The notes: a model not told the origin generated them from the sequence alone. A DNA stretch of 64,000 nt from Amycolatopsis alkalitolerans (GCF_006152065.1 NZ_VDFW01000006.1:214714-278713); one strand, 5' to 3'. Counted from the first letter of the stretch, positions 43,653 to 52,014 are shown. Numbers and translations are program-made.

Positions 43653-44518
43653 CTTCTGCCGTGCGGATCGGCGAGGCGGAGGTGGGTGCCGGGCATCCGG
43701 TGTACACCGTCGCGGAGATCGGCATCAATCACAACGGCGACGTCGAAATCGCTAAGCAGTTGATCGAGATTGCCGCGCGGGTCGGCGCGGACGCGGTCAA
43801 GTTCCAGAAGCGCACCCCCGACATCGCGACCCCGCCGGACATGCGCGACACGCTGCGCGACACCCCGTGGGGCCGGATGACCTACCTCGACTACCGGTAC
43901 CGCGTGGAGTTCGGCGCGGCCGAGTACGAGGAGATCGGCCGGTACTGCAAGGAACTGGGGGTCGCGTGGTTCGCGTCGCCGTGGGACGTGCCGAGCGTGG
44001 AGTTCCTGGAGCGGTTCGACGTCGTCACACATAAGGTCGCGTCCGCCTCACTGACCGATTTGGACTTGCTGAAAGCCTTGCGGGACACCGGGAAACCGAT
44101 CATCGCCTCGACTGGTATGTCCACAATGGACGAGATCGACTCGGCGGTGGCGGTGCTCGGCACCGAGCGGCTGGTGCTGCTGCACGCCACCTCGACGTAC
44201 CCGTGCCCGCCGGAGGAAGCGAACCTCCGCATGATCGGGACGCTGGCGGAGCGGTTCGGCGTGCCGGTCGGGTACTCCGGGCACGAGCGCGGACTGCAGG
44301 TGTCGGTCGCCGCCGTCGCGCTGGGCGCGTGCATGGTCGAGCGGCACGTCACGCTGGACCGCACGATGTGGGGTTCGGACCAGGCGGCGTCCCTCGAGCC
44401 GGAGGGCCTGCGCCGGCTGGTGCGCGACATCCGCACGGTCGAGGTGGCTCTCGGTGACGGTGTGAAGCGAGTGTTCCCGGGTGAGGAAGCCCCGCGCCGC
44501 CGCCTTCGTCGGGTCTGA
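43649..44518 (+). CDS. NeuB-family nonulosonic acid (sialate/Kdn) synthase
   Basis: 289 residues, TIM barrel: AEIGINHNGDVEIAKQLIEIA, DAVKFQKRTPD, VAWFASPWD, STGMSTMDEI, HATSTYPCPPEEANLRMI, GYSGHERG and VERHVTLDRTMWGSD. The family condenses PEP with a mannose-type sugar to give a nine-carbon acid. The usual C-terminal SAF/antifreeze-like domain (about 60 residues) is absent, and the GxDH tail motif is GSDQ. GTG overlaps the upstream stop. The precursor could be ManNAc-6-P or Man-6-P; no NeuC epimerase gene is in the window. Confidence 0.87.
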   Translation: MTSAVRIGEAEVGAGHPVYTVAEIGINHNGDVEIAKQLIEIAARVGADAVKFQKRTPDIATPPDMRDTLRDTPWGRMTYLDYRYRVEFGAAEYEEIGRYCKELGVAWFASPWDVPSVEFLERFDVVTHKVASASLTDLDLLKALRDTGKPIIASTGMSTMDEIDSAVAVLGTERLVLLHATSTYPCPPEEANLRMIGTLAERFGVPVGYSGHERGLQVSVAAVALGACMVERHVTLDRTMWGSDQAASLEPEGLRRLVRDIRTVEVALGDGVKRVFPGEEAPRRRLRRV

Positions 44519-44565
44519 CACGTTTCGCTACAGTCTGTCGGTCAATCGGTGAAGGGTGGAGCCGA

Positions 44566-45249
44566 GTGCAACTGACAGAGGCCGCGCCTGAAGAAGTGGG
44601 CGAGTCGCGGCAGTTCGACGTTTTCCGTGATCTGGTCACCTCCTATGCCCGCGGGCAGCGGGTCGAAACACTGACCGTCGTCGGGAACGCGCCGCTGCCG
44701 CCGAACTCGGAGCGGGCCGCACTGATCGACGGCAGTGATCTCGTGCTGCGGATGACGACGTTCGCGCTCGACGAGCCGGGCGCGGAACCGGCGTACGGCC
44801 GCAAAACCGACGTGGTGGTCCTGCATCGCGGGGTCCTCCCCAGCCCGAACACGTTCGCCGACTACAAGTCTCGCCTGTACCTGCTGGCCGAGCCGGGCCG
44901 GCTGCACTGGGAACCGGAGATCATCCCGGACTGGTGGCCCACGGATCTGGGGTTCGTGCCGATCCCGAACCGGCAGTTCGTGCGGCCACTGGGCCGGCTG
45001 CTCGAGTTCGATCCGGAGCAGGCGATCTGGGGGACCACCGGCACGCTCGCCGTGTATCTCGCGGGACGGCTGTTCCCCGAAGCCACGAAACGCATCACCG
45101 GGTTCTCGATCCTTGATCGGCCCGAGCAGACGACGTTCGCGCATGCCTGGGGTGAGGACGTGAACGTGACCGGAGACCATCGCCTGCACGCCGAATCCGC
45201 CCTCCTGCGGTCGTGGCGTGACAACGGAGAAATCGAGTTGATCCCGTGA
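44566..45249 (+). CDS. GT29 sialyltransferase-like protein
   Basis: 227 residues, soluble, no signal peptide. VVGNAPLPPNSERAALIDGSDLVLRM (residues 38-63; key parts VVGN and DLVLRM) resembles sialylmotif L of GT29 enzymes. GTTGTLAVYLAGRLFPE...ITGFSIL (156-183) resembles motif S, and H205-x4-E210 (HRLHAE) the H-x4-E of motif VS. These motifs bind CMP-sialic acid and provide the general base. It lies 47 bp after neuB with a GGTGGAG box, and its stop overlaps the next gene. The obvious job is to transfer the CMP-activated acid made by the two genes before it. Confidence 0.7.
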   Translation: MQLTEAAPEEVGESRQFDVFRDLVTSYARGQRVETLTVVGNAPLPPNSERAALIDGSDLVLRMTTFALDEPGAEPAYGRKTDVVVLHRGVLPSPNTFADYKSRLYLLAEPGRLHWEPEIIPDWWPTDLGFVPIPNRQFVRPLGRLLEFDPEQAIWGTTGTLAVYLAGRLFPEATKRITGFSILDRPEQTTFAHAWGEDVNVTGDHRLHAESALLRSWRDNGEIELIP

Positions 45250-45698
45250 GCACCGTGAAGAGAATCGGCAAGGCCGCGGTCTTTCCGCTGTGGAAGCGCC
45301 TGCGCTGGCGGATCGAGAACGTGACCGATCAGCGTTTCGCGCCCCAGCTCGACGATCTGCGCGGCCAGCTGGCGCATATGCGCGGGCAGCTGGACGGCCT
45401 GCGCGGCGAGCTGCACGCGGTCCGGGACGAGTTGCGCGGGCACACCGATCAGCGCGTCGACGACCTCGATGGCCGGTTCCGCTGGCACGACGACGAGCTG
45501 CGCCGGCTCGCCGCGCACGTCGCCGCGATGGACAGCCGGGTAGCTTCGCTCGAACGCCCCGGTGCCGCCTCCTCCGAAGTCTCCGAGGCACGCGATGAGC
45601 ACGCTCGTATCCGCGCCCGTGTCGCCGCTGTGGCCCAGTACGAAGAGCGCATCGCCCGCGTCGAAGAGGCGCTCGCGCAACGGGTTTCCGGCGACTGA
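45246..45698 (+). CDS. Coiled-coil protein of unknown function
   Basis: 150 residues. A basic N-terminus (KRIGKAAVFPLWKRLRWRIENV) that may lie along the membrane is followed by heptad repeats (LDDLRGQLAHMRGQLDGLRGEL ..., in pieces LRGQLAHMRGQLDG) over residues 35-105 and a second short helix at the end. No enzymatic motif. It is coupled to the GT29-like gene (GTGA) and to the GT-C gene (stop immediately followed by ATG). It may be a scaffold or length-control protein for the glycan enzymes, similar in style to coiled-coil partners in other export clusters; this is inference. Confidence 0.65.
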   Translation: MSTVKRIGKAAVFPLWKRLRWRIENVTDQRFAPQLDDLRGQLAHMRGQLDGLRGELHAVRDELRGHTDQRVDDLDGRFRWHDDELRRLAAHVAAMDSRVASLERPGAASSEVSEARDEHARIRARVAAVAQYEERIARVEEALAQRVSGD

Positions 45699-47297
45699 AT
45701 GATCGCGCTCTCTGGGCGGCTCGGGTGGGCCGCCGGGGGCGTGGCTGCCCTGGTGGCCGTTGCGACGACGGTGTTGTGGACCGGGCTCAACCACGACGTC
45801 CACTACGTGCTCGGCTGCCTGCGTGTCGCGGAACTGCCCGCGTCGGCGGTGTTCGTGCACCGGCCGCTGGGCGATCGCCTGTTCATGGCCGCGCTTTCCC
45901 CGCTCGGCTCGGACGCGCTGATCCGGCTCGGCGCCCTGGTACTCCTCGCCGGAGTCGTCTGGTGGCTGCGTACCGCGCTCCGGCGACCGGAGGCGACGCT
46001 GGTCGCCACCGCGACCGGCCTGGCGCTCGCGCTCGCGCCGAACTGGGATTTCCTGCAGCCGGAGTGGATCGCGTCGCTGCTCGCGACCGCGGCCGTCGCG
46101 GGTGCGTTGTGGCCGCGGCGGCTGTGGTTCTCGGCTCTGCTGGGCGGTTTCTTCGCCGCGCTGGCCGTACTCGTCAAGTACACCACCCTGCCGGCCGCGC
46201 TGATCGCGATCGGTGTGGTGCTCGTGCTCGACCGCCGGCGCGCGTTCGCGATGGCCGCGGCCGCGGTACCTCTCGGCGGCGCCCTCTTCGCGCTCGCCGT
46301 CGCGATCGAGCCCCGGGAATGGCGGTGGTTACACGAGTTCTCGGTGCTCAACGGTGCCTCGCCGCTCGGCGGGGCACCGATGGACTTCACCGACCTGTGG
46401 CGGACGGTTGCGAACGAAGCCGTGCAGGCACCGCTGCTCGCATTGGCGCCGGTGAGCGTGGTGGTGATTTTCCGCGTCGTGCGCGGCTGGTGGCCGGTGT
46501 TGCCCGCGCTCGGCGCCGCGGCCGTGTTCGCCGCGACCCTGGTGCAGGCCCAGTGGTTCCAGTACCACCTCGACGCGCTGCTGCCGCTTTCCGCGGGACT
46601 GTGGGGATTCGCGGTCGCGCGCTGGTACTCCGCGTTCGGGCGGCCGCCGTGGGCGCTCGTGCTCGCCACCGCGGCGCTCGCCGTCGCCGAACCGCTGGCG
46701 GCCGCGAAATCGCACTCCTGGCGCGTTTCCCACGCGGTCACGGTGTACTGGGTGCTGATCGCCGTGGTCGCGCTCGCGGTCGTAGCCGCCGCGCTCGAAC
46801 CGGTTCGTGGCGGGCGGCCACTGTTCGCCGTGCCCGTACTGGTGGCGGTGGCCGCGCTCGCGGTCCCGGTGTGGCCCAGCAGCCCTTACTCGTTCGACTT
46901 CGGCTGGTCGGACTCGACGAACGCCGATCGCGTGCGGGCGTTCACCACCACGACCGCGGAGATGGCGGGCGTTCGCGACGCGATCGGCGCGGACACGCCG
47001 GTGCTCTACCTGACCTTCGGCGACGTCGACTACTACCTCGGCAATCCGACGCCGTGCCGCTACCCGTCGCCGGTGTTCCTGCAGCGCGGCATGCGGCTAC
47101 CGGAAGTACGCACGCTGCGCAGCTATGCCGAGAACGCCGCTTGCCTGGCGGACCCCACGCCGCGATACCTCGTCGTGGCCCCGGCGTGGTTCGACCTGAA
47201 GGCCCTGGAACCCGGCCTGGCCGGTGAAATCAGCCGGAGCTACGACTGCGAGCGCGCGATCACCACGGACACGCTCGTGGTGTGCCCGCGGCGCTAG
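45699..47297 (+). CDS. GT-C-like polytopic membrane protein (Rv3779-like position)
   Basis: 532 residues, about eleven TM helices, then a C-terminal outer domain with VLYLTFGDVDYYLGNPTPCRYPSP. The first loop has GLNHDVHYVLGCLRVAELP, with the Asp where GT-C enzymes keep their base. It sits next to bpa as Rv3779 does in M. tuberculosis, where that protein has been linked to polyprenyl-phosphate sugar synthesis. Sequence support for orthology is limited to topology and position. It is the last gene of the 40573 operon and converges on bpa with a 4-bp overlap. Confidence 0.65.
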   Translation: MIALSGRLGWAAGGVAALVAVATTVLWTGLNHDVHYVLGCLRVAELPASAVFVHRPLGDRLFMAALSPLGSDALIRLGALVLLAGVVWWLRTALRRPEATLVATATGLALALAPNWDFLQPEWIASLLATAAVAGALWPRRLWFSALLGGFFAALAVLVKYTTLPAALIAIGVVLVLDRRRAFAMAAAAVPLGGALFALAVAIEPREWRWLHEFSVLNGASPLGGAPMDFTDLWRTVANEAVQAPLLALAPVSVVVIFRVVRGWWPVLPALGAAAVFAATLVQAQWFQYHLDALLPLSAGLWGFAVARWYSAFGRPPWALVLATAALAVAEPLAAAKSHSWRVSHAVTVYWVLIAVVALAVVAAALEPVRGGRPLFAVPVLVAVAALAVPVWPSSPYSFDFGWSDSTNADRVRAFTTTTAEMAGVRDAIGADTPVLYLTFGDVDYYLGNPTPCRYPSPVFLQRGMRLPEVRTLRSYAENAACLADPTPRYLVVAPAWFDLKALEPGLAGEISRSYDCERAITTDTLVVCPRR

Positions 47298-47848
47298 AGG
47301 TACTGCCCGGTGCCGCTGATCCCCGGGCCGTGATGGTCACCACGGCCGGCGGAGGTGCCAGGCGGCAGGCCCCGGCGCATCTGCTCGAGCTGGACGCGCG
47401 CGGCCATCTGCTGGGCGAACAGCGCGGTCTGGATGCCGTGGAAGAGCCCCTCGAGCCAGCCGACCAGCTGCGCCTGCGCGATCCGCAACTCGGCGTCCGA
47501 CGGCGTGGAGCCGTCCGTGAACGGCTGCACCAGACGCTCGAGCTCGCTCTGCAACTCCGGCGCGAGCGCCTGTTCGAGCTCCTTGACCGAGGTCTCGTGG
47601 ATCTCGCGCAAGCGATTGCGGCTCGCGTCGTCCAGCGGCGCGGCGCGGACCTCCTCGAGCAGCTGCTTGATCATCGTGCCGATCCGCATCACCTTGGCGG
47701 GCTCTTCGACGAGGTCACCGACGGATTCCTGCTCCTCGTCGGACGAGGGCATCCGTGCCGTGCCCACCGGCTGGCCGTCGGGGCCGACGACCAGCACGTG
47801 CTGGGGCTGCTCGTCCGGCTGGGGGATGAACTGGCTGGGCTCGGTCAT
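47294..47848 (-). CDS. bpa: Bacterial proteasome activator Bpa (PafE)
   Basis: 184 residues. A disordered acidic N-terminus is followed by the four-helix DUF2587 core (RIGTMIKQLLEEVRAAPLDDASRNRLREIH, in part) and a flexible tail that ends in GQYL (181-184). The GQYL end inserts into the 20S proteasome alpha ring and opens the gate without ATP. GGACGGAG precedes ATG 47848. Same neighbourhood as Rv3780. Its presence implies that this organism has a 20S proteasome. Confidence 0.92.
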   Translation of the reverse strand: MTEPSQFIPQPDEQPQHVLVVGPDGQPVGTARMPSSDEEQESVGDLVEEPAKVMRIGTMIKQLLEEVRAAPLDDASRNRLREIHETSVKELEQALAPELQSELERLVQPFTDGSTPSDAELRIAQAQLVGWLEGLFHGIQTALFAQQMAARVQLEQMRRGLPPGTSAGRGDHHGPGISGTGQYL

Positions 47849-47976
47849 AACTCCGTCCATGGGGCTTCGGCTGCGCTGATGCGACCTGTACGAGAGTAGT
47901 CCCCCCGCCGCGGGCGGGTCGCCCATATCCTGGGCCCCGGACGCGCAGCGAAATTACCTCTCCGTACGGTGTGCCC

Positions 47977-49176
47977 ATGGCGTTCGACGTCGCTCGAATT
48001 CGTGGGTTGTTCCCCGCGCTGGGTGACGGCTGGATTCACTTCGACGGTCCTGCCGGAATGCTGGTACCCGAACAGGTCGCCTCCGCCGTGTCGACGGCGA
48101 TGCGCGCCCCGGTCTCCGGACCCGGCGGCGCGTTCCCGGCATCCCAGCGCGCGGAGAGCATAGTGACCGCGGCCCGCCGCGCGGTGGCCGATCTCGTCGG
48201 CACCGACCCGGCCGGTGTCGTGCTGGGGCCGAGCGCCGCCGTGCTGCTGCGCCGGCTCGCCGTCGCGATGAGCGAGCGCTGGCAGCTGGGCGACGAGGTC
48301 GTCGTGTCGCGGCTCGACGAGCAGGAGAACCTCGTGCCGTGGCAGCACGTCGCGAAGCGGGTCGGCGCGATCGTGCGCTGGGGCGAGATCGACATCGAGA
48401 ACTGCGAGCTGCCTGCCTGGCAATACGAAAGTCTCATTTCCGCGCATACCAAGGCGGTCGCCATCACCGCCGCGTCCGGCTCGGTCGGCACGCGGCCCGA
48501 CGTGCCCACCGTCGTGGAGTTCGCGAAGCGGGTGGGTGCGCTCGTCGTGGTGGACGCGACGTATGCCGCGCCGTTCGTCCCGCTCGACCTGCCGGAGCTG
48601 GGTGCCGACGTGATCGTGGTGTCCGCGCAGGCCTGGGGCGGCCCCGCGGTGGGGGCGCTCGCCTTCCGTGACCCCGAGTTGATCGAACGGCTGCCCTCGG
48701 CCTCGCTCGACCCGGATGTGCGCGGCCCGGCGCGGCTTGAACTGGGCCCCCACGCGTACCCGCTGCTGGCCGGGCTGATCGCGTCGATCGACTACCTCGC
48801 CGAACTCGACGACGCCGCCTCCGGCTCACGGCGGGAGCGGCTGGTGACCTCGCTCGGCTCGGCGAAGTCGTACCACGCGGGGCTGCTCGCGCAGCTGAAC
48901 ACCGAACTGCGCGCGCTGCCGCAGGTCATGGTCATCGGCGACGCGATGCGCCGGATCCCGGCGCTGGCCTTCGCCGTCGCGGGCAAGAAGGCGCCCGAGA
49001 TCGCGGATTACCTGGCCTCACAGGGACTGTGCGCGTTCGCCGACGACGGGACCAGCGGCGTGTTCGCGGCGCTCGGCGTGGGCGAGGTCGGCGGCGCGGT
49101 CCGCATCGGCCTCGCCCACTACTCGAACGTCTTCGAGGTCAACCAGCTGGTCAGGGTGCTGGAAGAGCTGCCCTAG
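47977..49176 (+). CDS. Cysteine desulfurase/aminotransferase class V-like protein (Rv3778c-like) without PLP lysine
   Basis: 399 residues with the fold-type I layout: GWIHFDGPAGMLVPEQV, QENLVPWQHVAKRVG, ITAASGSVGTRPDV, VVVDATYAAPFVPLD. At the place where class V enzymes have S-x-x-K, the sequence is VVSAQAWGGPAVGALAF, so the Schiff-base lysine is replaced (SAQA near residue 217). A classical PLP transferase reaction is therefore doubtful. ATG 47977 is preferred because the protein then starts MAFDVARIRGLFP, like relatives; GTG 47971 is two codons upstream. It converges on the quinone oxidoreductase gene (4-bp overlap). Confidence 0.75.
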   Translation: MAFDVARIRGLFPALGDGWIHFDGPAGMLVPEQVASAVSTAMRAPVSGPGGAFPASQRAESIVTAARRAVADLVGTDPAGVVLGPSAAVLLRRLAVAMSERWQLGDEVVVSRLDEQENLVPWQHVAKRVGAIVRWGEIDIENCELPAWQYESLISAHTKAVAITAASGSVGTRPDVPTVVEFAKRVGALVVVDATYAAPFVPLDLPELGADVIVVSAQAWGGPAVGALAFRDPELIERLPSASLDPDVRGPARLELGPHAYPLLAGLIASIDYLAELDDAASGSRRERLVTSLGSAKSYHAGLLAQLNTELRALPQVMVIGDAMRRIPALAFAVAGKKAPEIADYLASQGLCAFADDGTSGVFAALGVGEVGGAVRIGLAHYSNVFEVNQLVRVLEELP

Positions 49177-50150
49177 CTCTTGGCGGCGAGGAGGACCTTC
49201 CCGAACACGCCACCCTCGTCGAGTGCGCGATGCGCGGCCGCGGCCTCGGAAAGCGGCACGACCTGACCGACGATCGGCTGCACCGTGCCCGCCTCGACCA
49301 GCGGCCACAGCTGTTCGCGGACGGCAGTGACGATCGCGCCCTTCTCCTCGACCGGGCGCGCCCGGAGCGTGGTCCCCGAGATGACGGCGCGTTTGGCCAT
49401 CACCTTGCCGAGGTTGAGCTCGGTCTTGGTGCCGCCCTGCAGACCGATGATCGCGAGCCGGCCGTTGGTCGCCAGCGCGTCGAGGTTGCGGTCCAGATAG
49501 GACGCGCCCATGTTGTCGAGGATGACGTCGGCGCCGCCGGTCTCCTTCTTCAGCACCTCGACGAAGTCCTGCTCGCGGTAGTTGATCGTGATGTCCGCGC
49601 CGAGTTGCCCGCAGCGCTCGAGCCGTTCGGCCGAACCGGCGGTCACCGCGACGGTCGCGCCGATCGCCTTGCCGACCTGGATCGCGTGGGTGCCGATCCC
49701 GCCGGCTCCGCCGTGGATCAGGAACACCTCGCCTTCGGTGAGACCCGCGAGCATCACGACGTTCGACCACACGGTGCAGGCGACCTCGGGCAGCGCCGCG
49801 GCGGTGACCAGGCCGACCTCGGCTGGCACCGGCAGCAGCTGCACGGTCGGCACGACGACCTGCTCCGCGTACCCGCCGCCCGCGAGCAGCGCGCACACCT
49901 CGTCGCCGATCTGCCAGCCCTCGACGCCCTCGCCGAGCGCCGCGATCGTGCCGGAACACTCGAGGCCGAGGATGTCGCTCGCGCCGCGCGGGGGCGGGTA
50001 GAAGCCCTGGCGCTGCAACAGGTCGGCGCGGTTGACGGCACTGGCGGCGACCTCGACGAGCACCTCGCCGGGGCCCGGTTCGGGATCGGGTACCTCCGCC
50101 CATGTCAGGACTTCGGGGCCGCCGGGTTCACGAATGGTGATCGCGTGCAT
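49173..50150 (-). CDS. Zinc-free quinone oxidoreductase (zeta-crystallin-like MDR, Rv3777-like)
   Basis: 325 residues. GroES-like N-terminal domain with VAASAVNRADLLQRQGFYPPP and LGLECSGTI; the zinc-binding Cys/His set of alcohol dehydrogenases is absent. Nucleotide-binding motif LIHGGAGGIGTHAIQVGKAIGA near 143-164 (core GGAGGIG). It ends VVPLSEAAAAHRALDEGGVFGKVLL. The family reduces quinones or enals with NADPH. Its position beside the Rv3778c-like gene repeats the M. tuberculosis order. Confidence 0.87.
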   Translation of the reverse strand: MHAITIREPGGPEVLTWAEVPDPEPGPGEVLVEVAASAVNRADLLQRQGFYPPPRGASDILGLECSGTIAALGEGVEGWQIGDEVCALLAGGGYAEQVVVPTVQLLPVPAEVGLVTAAALPEVACTVWSNVVMLAGLTEGEVFLIHGGAGGIGTHAIQVGKAIGATVAVTAGSAERLERCGQLGADITINYREQDFVEVLKKETGGADVILDNMGASYLDRNLDALATNGRLAIIGLQGGTKTELNLGKVMAKRAVISGTTLRARPVEEKGAIVTAVREQLWPLVEAGTVQPIVGQVVPLSEAAAAHRALDEGGVFGKVLLAAKS

Positions 50151-50159
50151 GGTTGCAGG

Positions 50160-51074
50160 CTAGCCGAGATCGCGAGCGCCGAAAGTGTCGCAGCGGGCCG
50201 GATCGCCTGTGGTGAAACCGGTGTTGAACCATTTCTCGCGCTGCGCCGAGGTGCCGTGGGTGAACTGCGAGGTGTCGACGCGGCCGCTGCCGAGGTTCCG
50301 CTGGATGTAGTCGTCACCGATGCGGGAAGCGGTGTCGAGGGCGTTCTTGACGTCGTCCTGGGTGACCTGGGTGATCAGTGGCCGGCCGCTGGAGGACGGG
50401 GTGGTGGTGGCGTGGTTGCCCCAGACCCCGGCGTAGCAGTCGGCCTGGAGTTCGAGACGTACGGAACCGGAGGCCGGCCCGGTGGCGCTGCCGGCGCGCC
50501 GGGAGGTGCCGAGGAGGTTCTGCACGTGGTGCCCGTACTCGTGGGCCAGCACGTATGCCTCGGCGAAGGGCCCGCCCTCGGCGCCGAAGCGGGTCTGCAG
50601 CTCCTGGAAGAACGACAGGTCGATGTACACCTCGGAGTCGGCGGGGCAGTAGAAGGGCCCGGTGTCGGAGGTGGCGCCGCCGCAGCCGGTGCGGACGCTG
50701 CCGTTGAAGAAGTTCGTGGTCGCCTTGCGATAGGTCCGGCCGGAGCGCGCGAACTGGTCGGTCCAGTAGTCCTGGATGGAGTTGATGATCGCGACGGTGG
50801 CGCAGTCGTGGTTGCGGTTCGCATCGGCGCCGGTACGGCATTCCTGGGCGAGGGTGCTGCCCGAGACCTGCTGCCCGGGGCCGATGCGGCTCAGGCTCAC
50901 GTCGCCGCCGGTGGTGCTGACGCCGCCGAGCTGGCTGAGCACGAAGTAGATGAGGACGCCGACCACGCCGAGCCCGCCACCGCCGAGCGCGACCCGGGGC
51001 CCGATCCCTCCGCCACCGCCGCGGAGGTCGGTGACCTCGGACGTGTCGAGCTGCGCACCGTCGTCGAACCTCAT
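50160..51074 (-). CDS. Neutral zinc metallopeptidase (YpfJ family), membrane-anchored
   Basis: 304 residues. A cytosolic N-terminus MRFDDGAQLDTSEVTDLRGGGG is diagnostic for the family. One TM helix spans about 32-50. The outer domain has HEYGH (178-182), with the third ligand in LELQADC (about 208), and the conserved AQREKWFNTGF tail. The motif pattern fits a zincin-type peptidase facing outwards, though the substrate is unknown. It lies on the minus strand 10 bp upstream of the quinone oxidoreductase gene's start, so the two may be co-transcribed. Confidence 0.88.
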   Translation of the reverse strand: MRFDDGAQLDTSEVTDLRGGGGGIGPRVALGGGGLGVVGVLIYFVLSQLGGVSTTGGDVSLSRIGPGQQVSGSTLAQECRTGADANRNHDCATVAIINSIQDYWTDQFARSGRTYRKATTNFFNGSVRTGCGGATSDTGPFYCPADSEVYIDLSFFQELQTRFGAEGGPFAEAYVLAHEYGHHVQNLLGTSRRAGSATGPASGSVRLELQADCYAGVWGNHATTTPSSSGRPLITQVTQDDVKNALDTASRIGDDYIQRNLGSGRVDTSQFTHGTSAQREKWFNTGFTTGDPARCDTFGARDLG

Positions 51075-51100
51075 GGTTGCGGGAGCCTACCCAAAACGGA

Positions 51101-51131
51101 CCCGGGTGCGGCTTCGGACGCCGCACCCGGG
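51101..51131. terminator. Strong 12-bp hairpin upstream of the zinc peptidase gene
   Basis: CCCGGGTGCGGC (51101-51112) and GCCGCACCCGGG (51120-51131) form a perfect 12-bp stem with a 7-nt loop. It lies 27 bp before the start codon of the divergent peptidase gene. No complete gene ends here, so it may be the terminator of a decayed gene or a transcript insulator. Confidence 0.5.
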
Positions 51132-51549
51132 CTTGTTAACCGAGGTTGTCATTTTTCGGGGCGGTTGGCTGCTTCCGGGTCGGCGAGTTTCGCGCTGCTG
51201 GTGCTCGCTCGGAGGCGGTACCGACGCAGGCCAGATTCTCGCCGTGCTGCGCGAGAGGATTTCGAGCGCTACGACACCCGTGCTGCTCTCTTCGCGACCG
51301 GATCGAGGTTCACCACATCCCGGCCGTGGGGCCACAGCCGGCAGTCAACCGCGGGGAATCATTCGCCATTCAACCACCTGGACCTTCCCCGGCGGCGGGT
51401 TCCGCGAGGTGCGCCAGGCTGGTACACGTACCGCGGAGCTCGTCCTCCGATACCTCCAGGATGCGCCTTTCCGGCCGTGGTCTCAACCGTTCCGTTATCG
51501 CACGTTGGGTTGACGGGGTTGCCCGGGCCGGGGGCAGTAGCCTCCGGGA
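51132..51549. other. Non-coding stretch with no intact gene
   Basis: 418 bp between the hairpin and the marR gene. No frame looks coding throughout: GC skew by codon position is weak. One plus-strand frame around 51280-51370 reads RDRIEVHHIPAVGPQP...RGESFAIQ, reminiscent of the HHxPA motif of some HNH-like toxin C-termini, but it continues into unrelated sequence. A decayed gene fragment is possible. Confidence 0.4.
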
Positions 51550-52014
51550 ATGGTTGAAGTGCGCTGGCTGACCGGCGCGGAGCAAGATGTGTGGCGGGCG
51601 TACGTCGTGGCCGGGCTGCGGCTGCGGCATCGCCTGCACCGCGAACTGAGCGAGGCGCATGACGTGTCGCTGGTGGATTACGAGTTGCTCGTGGTACTGC
51701 AGATGCAGGATGGTCGCCGGATGCGTATGTCGGACCTGGCCGCGCAGCTGGGGTCGACCAAGAGCCGGCTGTCGCACCAGGTGGCGCGCATGGAGGCCGC
51801 CGGTCTCCTGCGCCGCCTGCCGGACCCGGAGGACAAGCGAGGCGTCATCGCGGAACTGGCACCGGCCGGCGAGGCGCTGCTGACCTCCGCGGCCCCAACC
51901 CACGTCCACGGCGTCCGGCGGCACCTGATCGACCTCATGAGCCCCGAGGAGCAGCGAGTGATCGGGACTGTGTTCTCGCGAGTGCTCGAACACCTGACGG
52001 CCCTGCCGAACTGA
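51550..52014 (+). CDS. MarR-family transcriptional regulator
   Basis: 154 residues, winged helix: SLVDYELLVVLQ, MRMSDLAAQLGSTKSRLSHQVARMEAAGLLRR (recognition helix around residues 71-83) and a DPEDKRGVIAEL wing. These dimeric regulators bind palindromes near their own gene and respond to small phenolics or other ligands. Gene neighbours give no clear target; the tRNA-Ser gene follows. The promoter region is the 418-bp stretch upstream. Confidence 0.87.
   Translation: MVEVRWLTGAEQDVWRAYVVAGLRLRHRLHRELSEAHDVSLVDYELLVVLQMQDGRRMRMSDLAAQLGSTKSRLSHQVARMEAAGLLRRLPDPEDKRGVIAELAPAGEALLTSAAPTHVHGVRRHLIDLMSPEEQRVIGTVFSRVLEHLTALPN

Noticed and set aside
49029..51557. Long plus-strand frame (about 840 codons) opposite the oxidoreductase and zinc peptidase genes
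   Set aside because: Antisense artefact; both minus-strand genes have complete family motifs.
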